Part shown: positions 54,594 through 64,000 of the stretch, in pieces
Position numbering within the stretch: position 1 is the stretch's first letter
Layout: each line of letters begins with the position of its first letter
Assembly (NCBI GenBank): GCA_030847615.1
Contig: JAUMIR010000004.1
Coordinates: 220,275,001 to 220,339,000, forward strand
Reading direction: 5' to 3'
Length of the DNA: 64,000 nucleotides
From: Gambelia wislizenii
Lineage: Eukaryota > Chordata > Lepidosauria > Squamata > Crotaphytidae
Translations under genes and position numbers: made by a program
The notes under the pieces: generated by a model
Told to the model about the DNA's origin: nothing
Databases searched by the model: none
Seen by the model: the letters and a program-made list of their open reading frames with translations, nothing else

Positions 54594-55200
54594 TAAGGCT
54601 TGCCTATATGGCAAAAATACTCCTCATAGAATTCGAGGAGAATACCTTTTGTCCCAATGGGATCCCACATCATTTCCACTGTATTCAGAAGGAGGGGGAG
54701 CAAAAACTCCAAATACTCCACAGGAAAAGCCTTCATGGCTTTTACCGTATATTAAAAAAAAAAATAACTCAGAAGGAAATGTGCATCCCCACTCATTGGG
54801 ACAACCAATTCACTTTGCTGCGCATTCCTGATAAGAGCGGAAGTGGAAAGCTGACTGGTTGGACGTGTGCAGGGGGTGGAGCTTGCTGGCAAGACAAGCA
54901 CCTGGAACTGCCATGTTGGATTTTCGCCATGCATTGAGGCGATGGAACAGCCTTTTTTCCTCTTTTTTTCTGTTTATTTAAGTGGAAGATCACACTCCTG
55001 CACTTTTGATTTGTTTTTTTAAAAAAAACATATTGTTCACCCATGGCAACTGGTGACAATAAAAACATGAGTAATTCATTCATGCCTGCCATCTTATTTC
55101 ACAGGCATGCCCATTTGAACAACAAACACATATGGCTTTGTATGCCTGTAATCTTGGGGTAAAAGCATGGAGACAAATGAATGCTGCTGCGAATTGGTGT
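54594..55200. mobile_element. DNA-transposon-like element, family C copy 4
   Basis: Starts AAGGCTTGCCTATATGG, then AAAATACTCCTCATAGAATT, GAGGAGAATACC and AAAAGCCTTCATGGC, i.e. the reverse of copies 1 and 2. It also has GGGGTGGAGCTTGCTGGCAA. The right boundary is uncertain. Confidence 0.6.
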
Positions 55201-55230
55201 TACTGTGCATCAATCCACATTTTATTCCCT

Positions 55231-55672
55231 CATATATTGAGAACGCAGCTGCGCTAGGCAGGGCATGTTTCTAGGATGGAGGACCATTGCCTCCCCAAAA
55301 TAGTACTCTACGGTGAACTTGCCACAAGTCAGCGTAAGAGGGGCGCTCCAAAAAGCGATACAAAGACTCCCTGAAACAACATCTCAGGCTCAGCCAAATT
55401 GATCACCAACAATGGTCCGCCTTGGCCTCACATCGGGAGGCAAGGAGGTGCACTATCCACAATGCTGCAGCCTTATTTGAGAACTCACGCCAAACAAGTC
55501 TTGAAGAGAAATGACAACGCAGAAAGAATCACAACCCGGAAACATCACCCAAGGAGACTTTCTGCAATCGGACTTGTTTATCCCAGATTGGCCTTTTTAG
55601 TCATCAGCGCACTTGCAGAAAGCACGGGATGAGTCCTTCCTGAATCTTCGTTTGTGAAGAAAAGTCAGAGAG
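55231..55672 (+). mobile_element. RTE-like LINE, 3' fragment (copy 3)
   Basis: Homologous to 27800-28253. It begins at the codons for ILRTQLRWAGHVSRMEDH (now with frameshifts), includes CGTAAGAGGGGCGCTCC and ends CGTTTGTGAAGAAAAGTCAG, followed by AGAG repeats. One A is missing from the A6 run after CGCTCC. A deletion removes the codons for the first two finger cysteines. Inactive. Confidence 0.88.
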
Positions 55673-56717
55673 AGATAGTAGACACAATCGTAAATGCCCC
55701 TTGCCCACCTTAACAGCCAGCAGCCACATCAGCAAAGAACATCTGTTCAGCTGCCCCTCATCAAGGCCCAAGGAGAAGGATGCTTCCAGCCCCAGCCCCC
55801 CCCCCAATGAGTGAGGCTGCAACAATCAGAAGCAGAACCCCTGTCTTGATTTCTCATTGCAGCCTCATTTGCTGCTGGAAGGGGGCTAGAAATACTGTAT
55901 AATCTTCCTTGCACCCCAACTGTCAGTGGAACAGACCTCCTTCACTCATTGCAACTGCTGGCTGTTAAGGTGGGCCCAGCAGGAGTTGGGCCACGAGATG
56001 TTACTTCGTTAAACATTCATAACTGATTAGCCAATGTAGAATATCAATTCTTATCTTTAAGCAGGACTTGTACCACACAGTTCTCCAAACAGAAAACTGC
56101 CTTTGGCTCTTGTTCAGACAGACAACTGTCCTCTGTAAAGTAGGAACATGGGCAACCTGATGACTTTTATAATTTGCAGAAATAGTTACTATTGATGGAT
56201 GTGTCCTAGTGTTTTCAATTTGTCGAGGTTAAGTTAGGGACATTTTTTTTTAGGGTCTTTTGTGTATTAGATCACTGGTTTATGGGATTTTACACCTCTC
56301 AGTTTAGGTAGATAAGTAAGTAGAATTTATTATTTACAAATATTGTGTGCCCTTTCCTAGGCTACCTTGTGGATAAAGGGCAGTTTTAAAATACCAGTTT
56401 TTAAAATAGGTAAGTAAGTTGTGGTCCCTGTGGAAAAACAAAATCTGGGAATACCATCAGAGAGGAGATGAGCTGGGAAAGGGTTTTTGTTTTGTTTTGT
56501 TTTTTTACTCTTTTAAGTTAAGGTCCAGAATTAAGATAATTGTTGGTCTCTTGAAGGGGCTCCTACAGTGAGTGGTACATCATATTAGGATTGTGGTAGT
56601 GTGCTGGCTTGATACCATAGGGCAGGTATGGAGATCATATGGTCCTCCAACTCTTGTTAAGCTGCAAGTCCATCATCACCAGCCAGTATAGCCAATAGTG
56701 AGGAGAGACAGAAGCTG
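55673..56717. other. No gene recognised
   Basis: Non-coding. A degraded short hAT-like relic may lie at 56625-56690. Otherwise nothing. Confidence 0.45.
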
Positions 56718-56719
56718 TA

Positions 56720-57030
56720 GGACTTTTTCAAATAGGGTAGAAAAAAACCTGAGGAGGTCAGGAGGAGAACGAGGCTGTCGTGCTTACAGAGCCCCATTTT
56801 CCTCCATCCTCCTCCCGACCTTCGCCCATGCTTCCTCTGTGCTGCAGGCGCTGCTTTTTATTAACGGAGGTTTTCCATCAATAAAAAGCAGTGCCCGCAG
56901 CATGGAAGAAGCACAGGGGAAGGTCGGGAGGAGGAGGATGTTGGCATCTGAAATGGGGTGCTGTAAACGCAACAGCCCCATTCTTCTCCCGACTTCCTTA
57001 GGGTTTTTTTACCCCATTTGAAAAAGTCTG
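56720..57030. mobile_element. Fold-back (long inverted repeat) element
   Basis: The outer arms GGACTTTTTCAAATAGGGTA and TACCCCATTTGAAAAAGTC are followed inward by GTCAGGAGGAGAA / TTCTCCCGACTTCC, CCCATTTTCC / GAAATGGGG, CTCCTCCCGACCTT / AAGGTCGGGAGGAGGAG, and an inner GCTGCTTTTTATT / AATAAAAAGCAGTGC. Flanked by TA (56718-56719, 57031-57032). Almost the whole 311 bp can fold into one hairpin. No coding sequence. Confidence 0.85.
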
Positions 57031-57282
57031 TAGTCTAACAACTTCAGTAGGGTCACATCTTCCCATCCTATCTCAGGGCACTTCAAACATTGCACTTTTA
57101 GATCATGGTCAAGGTCTGATGAACCTGATCCCTCAAAGGGTGAGCATTTAAAGTGGGCTAATTCTCTTTAAATCGCACTTGAACTGGACTGCCCTTCAAA
57201 CAGAGGATTATATTTTGTAAAGCAGGGCCATGGGTACCCTACTCTAGATTATGTTACCTATTTGTTAACTCTTTATTATTCA

Positions 57283-57395
57283 TCTTCCAGATGTTGTTGG
57301 GTCATGACTCCCATAATCCCTGGCAAACTTCCACTAGCACTGGCTGGGAATGATGGGAGTAAGACCCAGTATCTGGAGAACAACAGATCTCCCCA
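57283..57395. mobile_element. Short hAT-like MITE, degraded copy
   Basis: CTTCCAGATGTTGTTGGGTC, ATGACTCCCATAATCCC, GATGGGAGTAAGACCCAG and TATCTGGAGAACA form the family palindrome. Confidence 0.65.
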
Positions 57396-58059
57396 CTCTT
57401 TCCTTCCCACTTTAAATGTTCATACTTTGAGTGATCAGGTTTATGCTTAATCAACTTGAGATATATTTAAAGTGACTGAGAGTGCAAAGGTAGCCATTAG
57501 GAATTTGAAAAGAAGCATATCATACAGATATACCTGTCAGAGAGCTTGCATTGATGCTGGCTCATTGTTACATGTGTCATCTTTGATGTGACACCATGAG
57601 ACATCCGGGTTTGTTCTGTGTAATGTGAAATGGATCTTTGTTCCCCAAGGGCCTTCTGATTCTTTACAGAGGAGCCAAAGGACAGGGCTAGACATTACAT
57701 CCCAACTCCATAACACTAATCCAACATTACACTGATCCTCATAACACTGATCCAGGGCCAGAGAGGAATTTGCAAAGGGGAAGCCTTTGGGGGACGTAAA
57801 TGCTATGTGCAAGCTCTTGTCTTCAAATATCCCATGCCCCCAACTGCTTTGACATGATTTCCCCACTCTGCTAGGTTTCAAAATCAGAAGTGGGCCTGTT
57901 TGTAAGGAAAATTACTTTGAGAAGTGGTCCATAAGTATGGGAGAATCACCAGACATAGAAGGGGGTAAGGATATCACCTACCAGTACAAACCAGTCCCGA
58001 TACAGTCCCCTCTCCAGTCTTCTTTGTTATCTTGGCACAAGATTTTCATCTAGATAAGG
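57396..58059. other. No recognised feature
   Basis: Non-coding; nothing was recognised. Confidence 0.45.
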
Positions 58060-58195
58060 GGTGCAAATTATGAAGTCTTCCAGATTATGTTGAATTACAA
58101 CTCCCATCATCCCTCTGTATTGGCTATGCTGACTTAGGCTGAGTCCAGCCTGAGCTGCTGTCCAGCAACATCTGGAGAACCACACCTTCCCGATT
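58060..58195. mobile_element. Short hAT-like MITE, degraded copy
   Basis: AGGGGTGCAAATTATGAAGT, TTCCAGATTATGTTGAATT and ACAACTCCCATCATCCC, then CAACATCTGGAGAACCACAC, in the family order. Confidence 0.65.
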
Positions 58196-58204
58196 GCTCA
58201 ACAC

Positions 58205-58975
58205 AAGAAAATAAGAAAGCCTTGCCAGATCAGACCAGTCTAGCATTCTATTCCCAAAGTGGCCAATCAGATGCCCATGGGAAGCCCATGAACAGGACAT
58301 GAGTGCAGCTACACCCTGTATACTCAGGACTTTATCAAACGCAGTCTTTAAAACATTCTTTTGCTGGCAAAAAAAAAAAAAAAAAAAAGCATTTTTGTGC
58401 CAGCAAAGGAATGTTCCCCCCGCACTCACCTCCTTTCCTGGCAAAGGCTCCTCCATGAATGAAGAGGAAGTGAACAGAGCCTCACTTCTTCATTTGAAAT
58501 CTTGCACAATTTCATCATGTGGGAAATTCAAAATTAAAAACAGATATAAAGCATTTAAAGTTCACACAAGCACCTATACATACTTTTAAAACCCCAAGTA
58601 ACCTGGGGAGGGTAAAACAAAAAAAGTTTGTCACTTACCTGGATATCCCGATCTGAGCCGGGAACATTCGTACCAATCTGGCCACTGACGGGGTAAGTAT
58701 GGATTTAAACGGACAGAGATATCACAAAAAAGCAACAGGGGGAATCTATCAACGGCTTAAGCCATCGATTAAAAATGACGGAATTTTGGCTTTTTATAAC
58801 TGTGAAAGGGCGACGTTGTCTGATCCGTGCTCCCTTTCGCAGTTCTGTGGCATCGTGATGACACTGTATTTTCCGTGTCTGATAAGGTCCTCAGTCTTGC
58901 ATCACCCAGCATCTCTTGTACACTGCATTGCCCCTGATACTGGAGATGAAATTTAGCCACCTTGGGTTACCTAAT
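58205..58975 (+). repeat. Dispersed repeat split by a MITE
   Basis: The left part (58205-58326: AGAAAATAAGAAAGCCTTGC, AGATCAGACCAGTCTAGC, GGCCAATCAGATGCCCATGG and GACATGAGTGCAGCTACACC) continues after the MITE (58891-58975: TTGCATCACCCAGCATCTC and TGCCCCTGATACTGGAGATG). I know this order from a repeat common in reptiles, probably a LINE 3' region or SINE. Class uncertain. Confidence 0.55.
58327..58890. mobile_element. Harbinger-like MITE, copy 9 (subfamily B)
   Basis: Left GGACTTTATCAAACGC and right GTCTGATAAGGTCC, with TCA at 58324-58326 and 58891-58893. The interior includes an 18-A run (58371-58388), CACTTCTTCATTTGAAATC, ACCTGGGGAGGGT, CACTTACCTGGATATCCCG and the palindrome TCAACGGCTTAAGCCATCGA. 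The insertion point is inside a known dispersed repeat, which confirms the boundaries. Confidence 0.9.
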
Positions 58976-59700
58976 GTCTAGTTTGGTCCTATTCTAGAAG
59001 ATTTCTTAGAATGTGGCATGTGATGGAATCCTGTTGGTGACATACACAGACATATACTTTCACATTCAATGCACAGGGAGGTATTCATTGCCTTTTTGTA
59101 CAATGATACCTTCCCCAGCACAACCAGCCTTTTCAATACCAGAATGCACATCCACGGCCAATTAATGACCAGGCAAGGACAGGAGACATCCAGGCAGTGT
59201 CAAGCTGCAGTTCTGCAGCTGGAGGAAAAGAAAAGATGTCATCCTCCTAGAACTCCAGCAAGGGCATGTATGTGCACTGGAACTACAGGCTGATGCTACA
59301 CAGGTGCTGCCTGCTCTCCCCCAGCCACTTATTGGCAATGGGAAGTGTATTCTGATGCTGAGAAGGTCAGTTGGGGTTATGCTGGCAGACCATTATGCTC
59401 CGCCAACGTAATATAGGGTATCACACATGGATTTCTATGTCATTATAAAGCTCCAGGAGTAGAAGAATACAGAATAACCTCTGCATACTCTGTATATCAA
59501 TAACCAGCCAGGCATTATGTTAACCAAGTGCTGAGTGGTGCAATAGTTTGGTACTATTTTATTTGCAGCAGATATCAGGGAATTAAATATTAGTTGTATC
59601 TTTCAAAGTACTTTAACAGTTATAAAGTTTTTCAAAGTCTGATTTAATGGTTGGGGGAGGGGTTTGTCTCACAAGAATGTCACCTAACTTGCTACTCACA
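58976..59700. other. No recognised feature
   Basis: Non-coding; nothing was recognised. Confidence 0.45.
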
Positions 59701-60756
59701 ATAGGATTTAGAGGGCAGGAACTTCAAAAAGACATCCTGGAGAAAAGTGACCAGTGGGGTGCCACAGAATTCTGTCCTGGGTCCAGTGCTATTCAACATC
59801 TTTATCAATGACTTGGATGAGGGAATAGAGGGCATTTTTACCAAGTTTGCAGATGACACCAAATTAGGAAGGGTAGTGAATATCCCAGAGGACAGGGTTC
59901 TGATCCTGTCCTCTGGGATATTCGCTACCCTTCCTAATGACCTTCCTAATGACCTTAACAGATTAGAGAGATGGGCCAAAACTAACAAAATGAATTTCAA
60001 CAGGGAGAAATGTAAGGTACTACATTTAGGCAGGGGGCGGGGGAATGAAAGGCACAGATATAGCATGGGTGGCATCTGGCTTGATAACAGTATTTGTGAA
60101 ATGGTTCTAGGAGTTTTAGTAGACCACAAGCTGAACATGAGTCAACAGTTTGATGCAGCAGCTAAAAAAGTCAATGCAATTCCAGGCTACATCAATAGGA
60201 ATATTGTGTCTAGACTGAGGGAAGTAATAATACCACTCTATTCTGCTTTGGTCAGACCTTATCTGGAATACTGTGTCCAATTCTGGGCACCACAATTCAA
60301 GAAGGACATTGACAAGCTGGAATGTGTCCAGAGGAGGGTGACTAAAATAATAAAAGGTCTGGAAACCATGCCCTATGAGGAGTGGCTTAGGGAACTGAGT
60401 ACCGTATGTTTATCCTGGAGAAGAAAAGGTTAAGAGGTATCATGATAGCCATGTATAAATATTTGAAGGGGTGTCATATTGAGGATGAGGTAAGCTTGTT
60501 TTCTGCTGCTCCAGATATTAAGACACTACAGGAAAAGAGATTCCACCTAAACATTAGGAAGAACCTCCTGACAATAAGAGCTGTTCAAAAGTGAAATGCA
60601 CTGTCTCGGAGTGTGGTGGAGTCTCCTTCTTTGGAGGTCTTTAAACAGACATTGATTGGCCATCTCTTGGGAGTGCTTTAGTTATACATTCCTGCATAGC
60701 AGGGAGCTGGAACTAGATGGTCTTTATAGTCCCTTTCAATTCTGCAGTTCTTTTAT
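59701..60756 (+). pseudogene. CR1 LINE ORF2 relic with intact catalytic motif
   Basis: The second half of CR1 ORF2 is open over 59747-60433: SGVPQNSVLGPVLFNIFIND, FADDTKLG (catalytic Asp pair kept), WAKTNKMNFNREKCKVLHLG, VLGVLVDHKLNMSQQFDAAA, YSALVRPYLEYCVQFWA and FKKDIDKLECVQRRVTKII. A small insertion shifts the frame at about 60400, and the C-terminus resumes at 60406-60594 (SLFSAAP, RKNLLTIRAVQK). The 3' UTR ends near 60756. The N-terminal endonuclease and early reverse transcriptase motifs are absent. A 34-bp inverted duplication sits just after FADDTKLG. Confidence 0.9.
59863..59938. repeat. 34-bp inverted duplication with 8-nt spacer inside CR1
   Basis: 59863-59896 and 59905-59938 are reverse complements with one mismatch in 34. 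The spacer is 59897-59904. It is followed by a 12-bp tandem repeat (CCTTCCTAATGA, twice, 59930-59953). The total insertion keeps the CR1 reading frame open. It is absent from the expected CR1 protein order, so it arose in this copy or a close parent. Confidence 0.92.
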
Positions 60757-61452
60757 CCAACCGCCCCCCACCTGCCACTCACCTGATTTCCTCATCTCCC
60801 AGTTCCCTCTGAATTTGGTTGCAATGCCCACAGTAACAGGAGGGGAAATGGATATTCCTACCAGTGATTTATTGTTGTGTGGTATCACTGTTGTAATCTG
60901 AAGTGTTTGGAGGTGGCTTTACCTCTAAACAAAACAAAACCTGTTCCTGGTAGAGATGGAAATGACTAGAATTTATTTTAGATTGACACAGCCACCTGCT
61001 GTTTTGGACTCTCCATTGGGTTGTTACTATAGAGACAGTCTTGGTGATGCCCTGAGCATCATCATCATCAGCATCATCACCAACATTCCAGCTTTTCCCC
61101 AATTTGAGACTCAAGGCAGTTTATAAAAATTAAGCAACAAGCTAAAAATGTTCACATCAAACAAAATTTCATCACTTCAAACTTTACCACTGAACTATTC
61201 TGTAAGACCACTTTGTAAGAAACCTTCTCTAGAGTCAGAAGACTAATGACTTGTGCTCCCTCAGAACTACATCTTCCATTGCAGAAGAATGGGATTAAGA
61301 TGAGCATGAAATAGGGTTGCACCAGAAATCTGTAGCAAGGCCTGGTATTGAATCTAGCTCATATTGTTGGTACTGACACAAAGTCCTTTAAAGCAGGAGC
61401 ATCCCTCCAGATATTAGACTGAAACTCCCATTACAACTAATATGGCCAAGAC
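60757..61452. other. No gene; (ATC)n microsatellite
   Basis: Non-coding, with an (ATC)n tract at about 61056-61083 and a degraded short hAT-like piece near 61410-61440. Nothing else was recognised. Confidence 0.45.
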
Positions 61453-61992
61453 TAAGATCTTGCCTAGACTGGCTGTTTACCCCCATCTTGCCCCCATCTT
61501 GGAGCTCTGCAGTCCAAACAACACAGGGCTCTTGCCCAGTTTTGTCCCTGGGCAGTCCAGATGACACCCAAGGGAAAGACAGGGGGAAGACAGGGTAAAG
61601 CCCTTTACAATGGTGTAAAAAAAGCCCCAGGAAAACTTCCACAATGCAGCAAAACCTGGATTGGGCCAGTGTGGGAATGTAGGGTCTATACCTGCATGCC
61701 AGCCTGTATAGCTGGACACTGACGCTGGTGCCACTGGAGTCCCTCTGAAACCAATAAGGAGGCCCCCAGCACATGATCAAGGCCCCCTACGTATTACCAG
61801 CCTTGATCACATGCTGCGGTCTTCCTTCCTGTGGGAGCAACACGTGACAGTGGAGAGACAGCTTGGGGCTGGCATGTCCATGCAGACTTCCTCCCATTTC
61901 ATGCAGTTAACGGGAAGTAAACAGGTCCCTGATTTGAGGCCAGAATTTCCAGCGAGAAGCCTGCATATTCTGGCAGGTCTAAACAAGCCCTT
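61453..61992. mobile_element. DNA-transposon-like element, family D copy 3
   Basis: Left TAAGATCTTGCCTAGACTGG and right CAGGTCTAAACAAGCCCTTA are inverted. The interior CTCTGCAGTCCAAACAACAC, GGGCAGTCCAGATGACACC, GGCCCCCAGCACATGATCAA and CCCATTTCATGCAGTTAAC matches copies 1 and 2. Confidence 0.65.
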
Positions 61993-62291
61993 AGAAACAA
62001 ATAAGACATCAGAGGCAACTGTACTACACAGCTACATAAATTTTATACTACCGGTACTTCAATTGTCTTGGCGCCATCCTACAGAATCCTTAGTTTTTTT
62101 AAAAGTATAATCCACAGCTGAATAAATGTGGAAGCCCACATTAAAACAAGCATCAGGATTCTATTTTCAGATATTCAAGGAGGTGTTCAGAATTTTTCTT
62201 ATCTTTAAATATGTGTTTTTCTTATTGGGTTGCCAAGTTACTTTTTCTACACATTCTTTTAGTTGATCAGAAACTCTGCAACAGTTTAAGA
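61993..62291. other. No recognised feature
   Basis: Non-coding; nothing was recognised. Confidence 0.4.
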
Positions 62292-62625
62292 CAGTGGCTC
62301 TTAACCTTTTCTTTACCAGGGACCCCCTTTAAATATCTTTTGTTACCGTTGACTCCCCAGATTTAACTCAAGATTTAAAACAACAACAATAGTAATACAT
62401 TTAAACAATCCATTAAACCTTCTCTCAGAGGCACTGGAGAGGTAGGGAAGACTTTTCTCCTACTTCTTCCTGCAAGTTTGTGGCTGGAGTGGATTGAACC
62501 GCAATGTGCAGGCCAAGCTAGCCAGCCTTTGCTCCTGTCCACTGCAGGGAGGAGATGGGCCAAACAGCCTTCAAGCCTTTGTGGACCCCCTATGAGGATA
62601 TCGTGGTCCCCTAGGGTCCGTGGAC
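62292..62625 (-). mobile_element. hAT-like non-autonomous element, inverted copy
   Basis: The reverse of 19530-19881: it begins CAGTGGCTCTTAACCTTTTC, then GGGACCCCCTTTAAATATC, ATTTAACTCAAGATTTAAAA, CTCTCAGAGGCACTGGAG and TGGAGTGGATTGAACC. The right terminus near 62625 is altered or fused to another short sequence. Confidence 0.72.
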
Positions 62626-62759
62626 TGGTGGTTCTAAACCTGTGGTCCACAGATAACCTGGAAGATGTGAAACAGTTCCCATAAATTGGTTAAAGTCTCA
62701 GCACCCACTGACAATTAAATGTTCTGCAGAATATTTTTGGAAAGAAACGTTCAATTGAA

Positions 62760-63320
62760 AGGGCCAAAGGGGTGTTGTTTGTTTTTAGTTTCTTAGTTTT
62801 TCCACTCCACAGCAGCTGCAATTTGTCTTAATGGTGATTTGGCCCCCAAAAGCTTCATATGCCCACCAGTCAAGATGGTGGCCGTGAGTGATTTACTTGC
62901 ATTTTTACTTGCCTAACTGACGCCTAACTTCTTTTTTAAAAAATAATTTCCATTGTGCACTTGAATGATATTTTGCCTGTATAAAAAAAAAGAGAGAGAA
63001 ACAGCATTCCATTTTATCACCTTAGGTATTGCTCACTAAGGCAAAGATCCAACATATTGGCTCCAGGCACTTGTCCTTTTAGTAAGCCCCACCCCCTGCA
63101 CTCATCTGGCCAATTGGCTTTCTGCCTCGTCTCCTATGGGGAAATCGCTTGTCCCAACAAGCAGGCATGCACATTCCCCTTGCTGGTTTTTTTTTTAAAA
63201 AAAAAATCTGGAGAAAGCCACTCCTCCTTCCAAACACAGCAAAACAATGCGGGACCCCATTAAGACTGGTAGGATTCTCCTCACATTCCATGAGGAGTAT
63301 TTTCACCATTTAGACAGCCC
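62760..63320. mobile_element. DNA-transposon-like element, family C copy 2
   Basis: Aligns by eye with 15540-16098: AGCAGCTGCAATTTGTCTTA, AAAGCTTCATATGCCCACC, AAGATGGTGGCCGTGAG and TTTTAGTAAGCCCCACCCCC, then GATTCTCCTCACATTCCATG. It ends TTTAGACAGCCCC. The left end is unclear. Confidence 0.65.
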
Positions 63321-63325
63321 CACAG

Positions 63326-64000
63326 TCTTGACACTTGCAGAGGGAAGCATCCAGAACTTGCTTGCCATGGTTGCTCTGGTAGATGACCTTTGCCAAAACA
63401 TCGACAGGGGAAACGTGACCCAGTTGGTGTTTTTGAATCTCTCAGAGGCTTTTGATATGATAGATCACAGCATCCTCTTGGAACGCCTCTTGGGAGAGTT
63501 GGGAATTGGAAGCACTGTACTTCAGTGGTTCCATTCCTTCCTCTCAGGTAGATTCCAGAGGGTGATGCTCGGGGACAGTTGCTCATCAAAAATAGAGCTT
63601 AATTGTGATGTCCCTCAGGGCACCATCCTGTCCCCGATGCTCTTTAATATCTATATGAAACTGCTGGGAGAAATCATCGGAGACATGGGGCAGGGTGTTA
63701 TCAGTAAACTGATGACACCAAAATATATTTCTCCATGTCTCAGTCATCAGCCATGACGACAGATGGCATTTCTCCCCTCAGTCACTGTCTTGTAGTGGTA
63801 ATGGACTAGATGATGAAAAATCGACTCAAACTGAATCCAGAGAAAACGGAGGTGCTTACAGTAGGGGCCCCTAAACCAAGTATTGGATTGCAACCGCCAG
63901 TCCTGGGCGGGGTCATGCTCTCTGCTAAGGACTGTGTTCTTAGTTTGGGGGTGCTCCTAGACTTGTCGCTTCACACGACTGCTCATGTGCCTGTTATCAG
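63326..64000 (+). pseudogene. L2 LINE reverse transcriptase relic (runs off window)
   Basis: The L2 order of reverse transcriptase motifs is present: LVDDLCQNIDRGNVTQLVFL, NLSEAFDMIDHSILLERL, VLQWFHSFLSGRFQRVMLGD, VPQGTILSPMLFNIYMKLLG. The frame is then lost: the codons of the catalytic YADD region survive as ACTGATGACACC in another frame after a stop. Further downstream, LKLNPEKTEV-like codons (about 63829-63855) can be read. The start abuts a family C element, and the 3' part lies beyond the window. Confidence 0.88.

Overview
The window is vertebrate nuclear DNA made almost entirely of layered transposable elements, with no host protein-coding exon that I can defend. The mix points to a squamate reptile, probably a lizard. 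It includes a full-length L1 with a CpG-rich 5' UTR, several CR1 copies, an L2, an RTE-like LINE, a 5S-rRNA-derived SINE and a tRNA-derived SINE with the same saurian-type tail, and many non-autonomous DNA transposons. The species assignment is inference. The window probably lies in an intron or intergenic DNA.

Layout. 1-1.7 kb: part of a hAT-like element and a Harbinger-like MITE. 1.7-8.66 kb: a 6.9-kb L1 on the minus strand between perfect 16-bp target-site duplications. ORF1 is open, and ORF2 is broken only by one TAA in the endonuclease domain. 8.66-18 kb: sparse repeats, a Tc-like MITE, an internally deleted mariner, two Harbinger-like MITEs and an RTE 3' fragment. 18.33-20.99 kb: a hAT element with an 8-bp TSD that has itself been filled by a pogo-like MITE, CR1, a second hAT with its own TSD, a SINE and a purine microsatellite. 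22.4-25.1 kb: pogo-like MITEs, a Harbinger-like MITE with a C-rich minisatellite, and the 5S SINE. 26.2-28.5 kb: a three-level nest of Harbinger-like MITE, palindromic MITE and RTE-like LINE. 28.8-34.2 kb: LTR-like sequence, MITEs, and a minus-strand CR1 split by another Harbinger-like MITE. 34-64 kb: more MITEs, CR1 relics, a second LTR-like sequence, a fold-back element, RTE and hAT fragments, and an L2 that runs off the right edge.

The strongest system-level signal is a family of nine related Harbinger-like MITEs. Eight are bounded by 3-bp duplications, mostly in the context C-TNA-G. They share internal blocks, including splice-donor-like motifs. One copy sits at the exact centre of an older palindrome. 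These elements act on one another as insertion targets rather than as a pathway. No coding gene here looks functional, except that L1 ORF1 is fully open and L1 ORF2 is one codon short of open.
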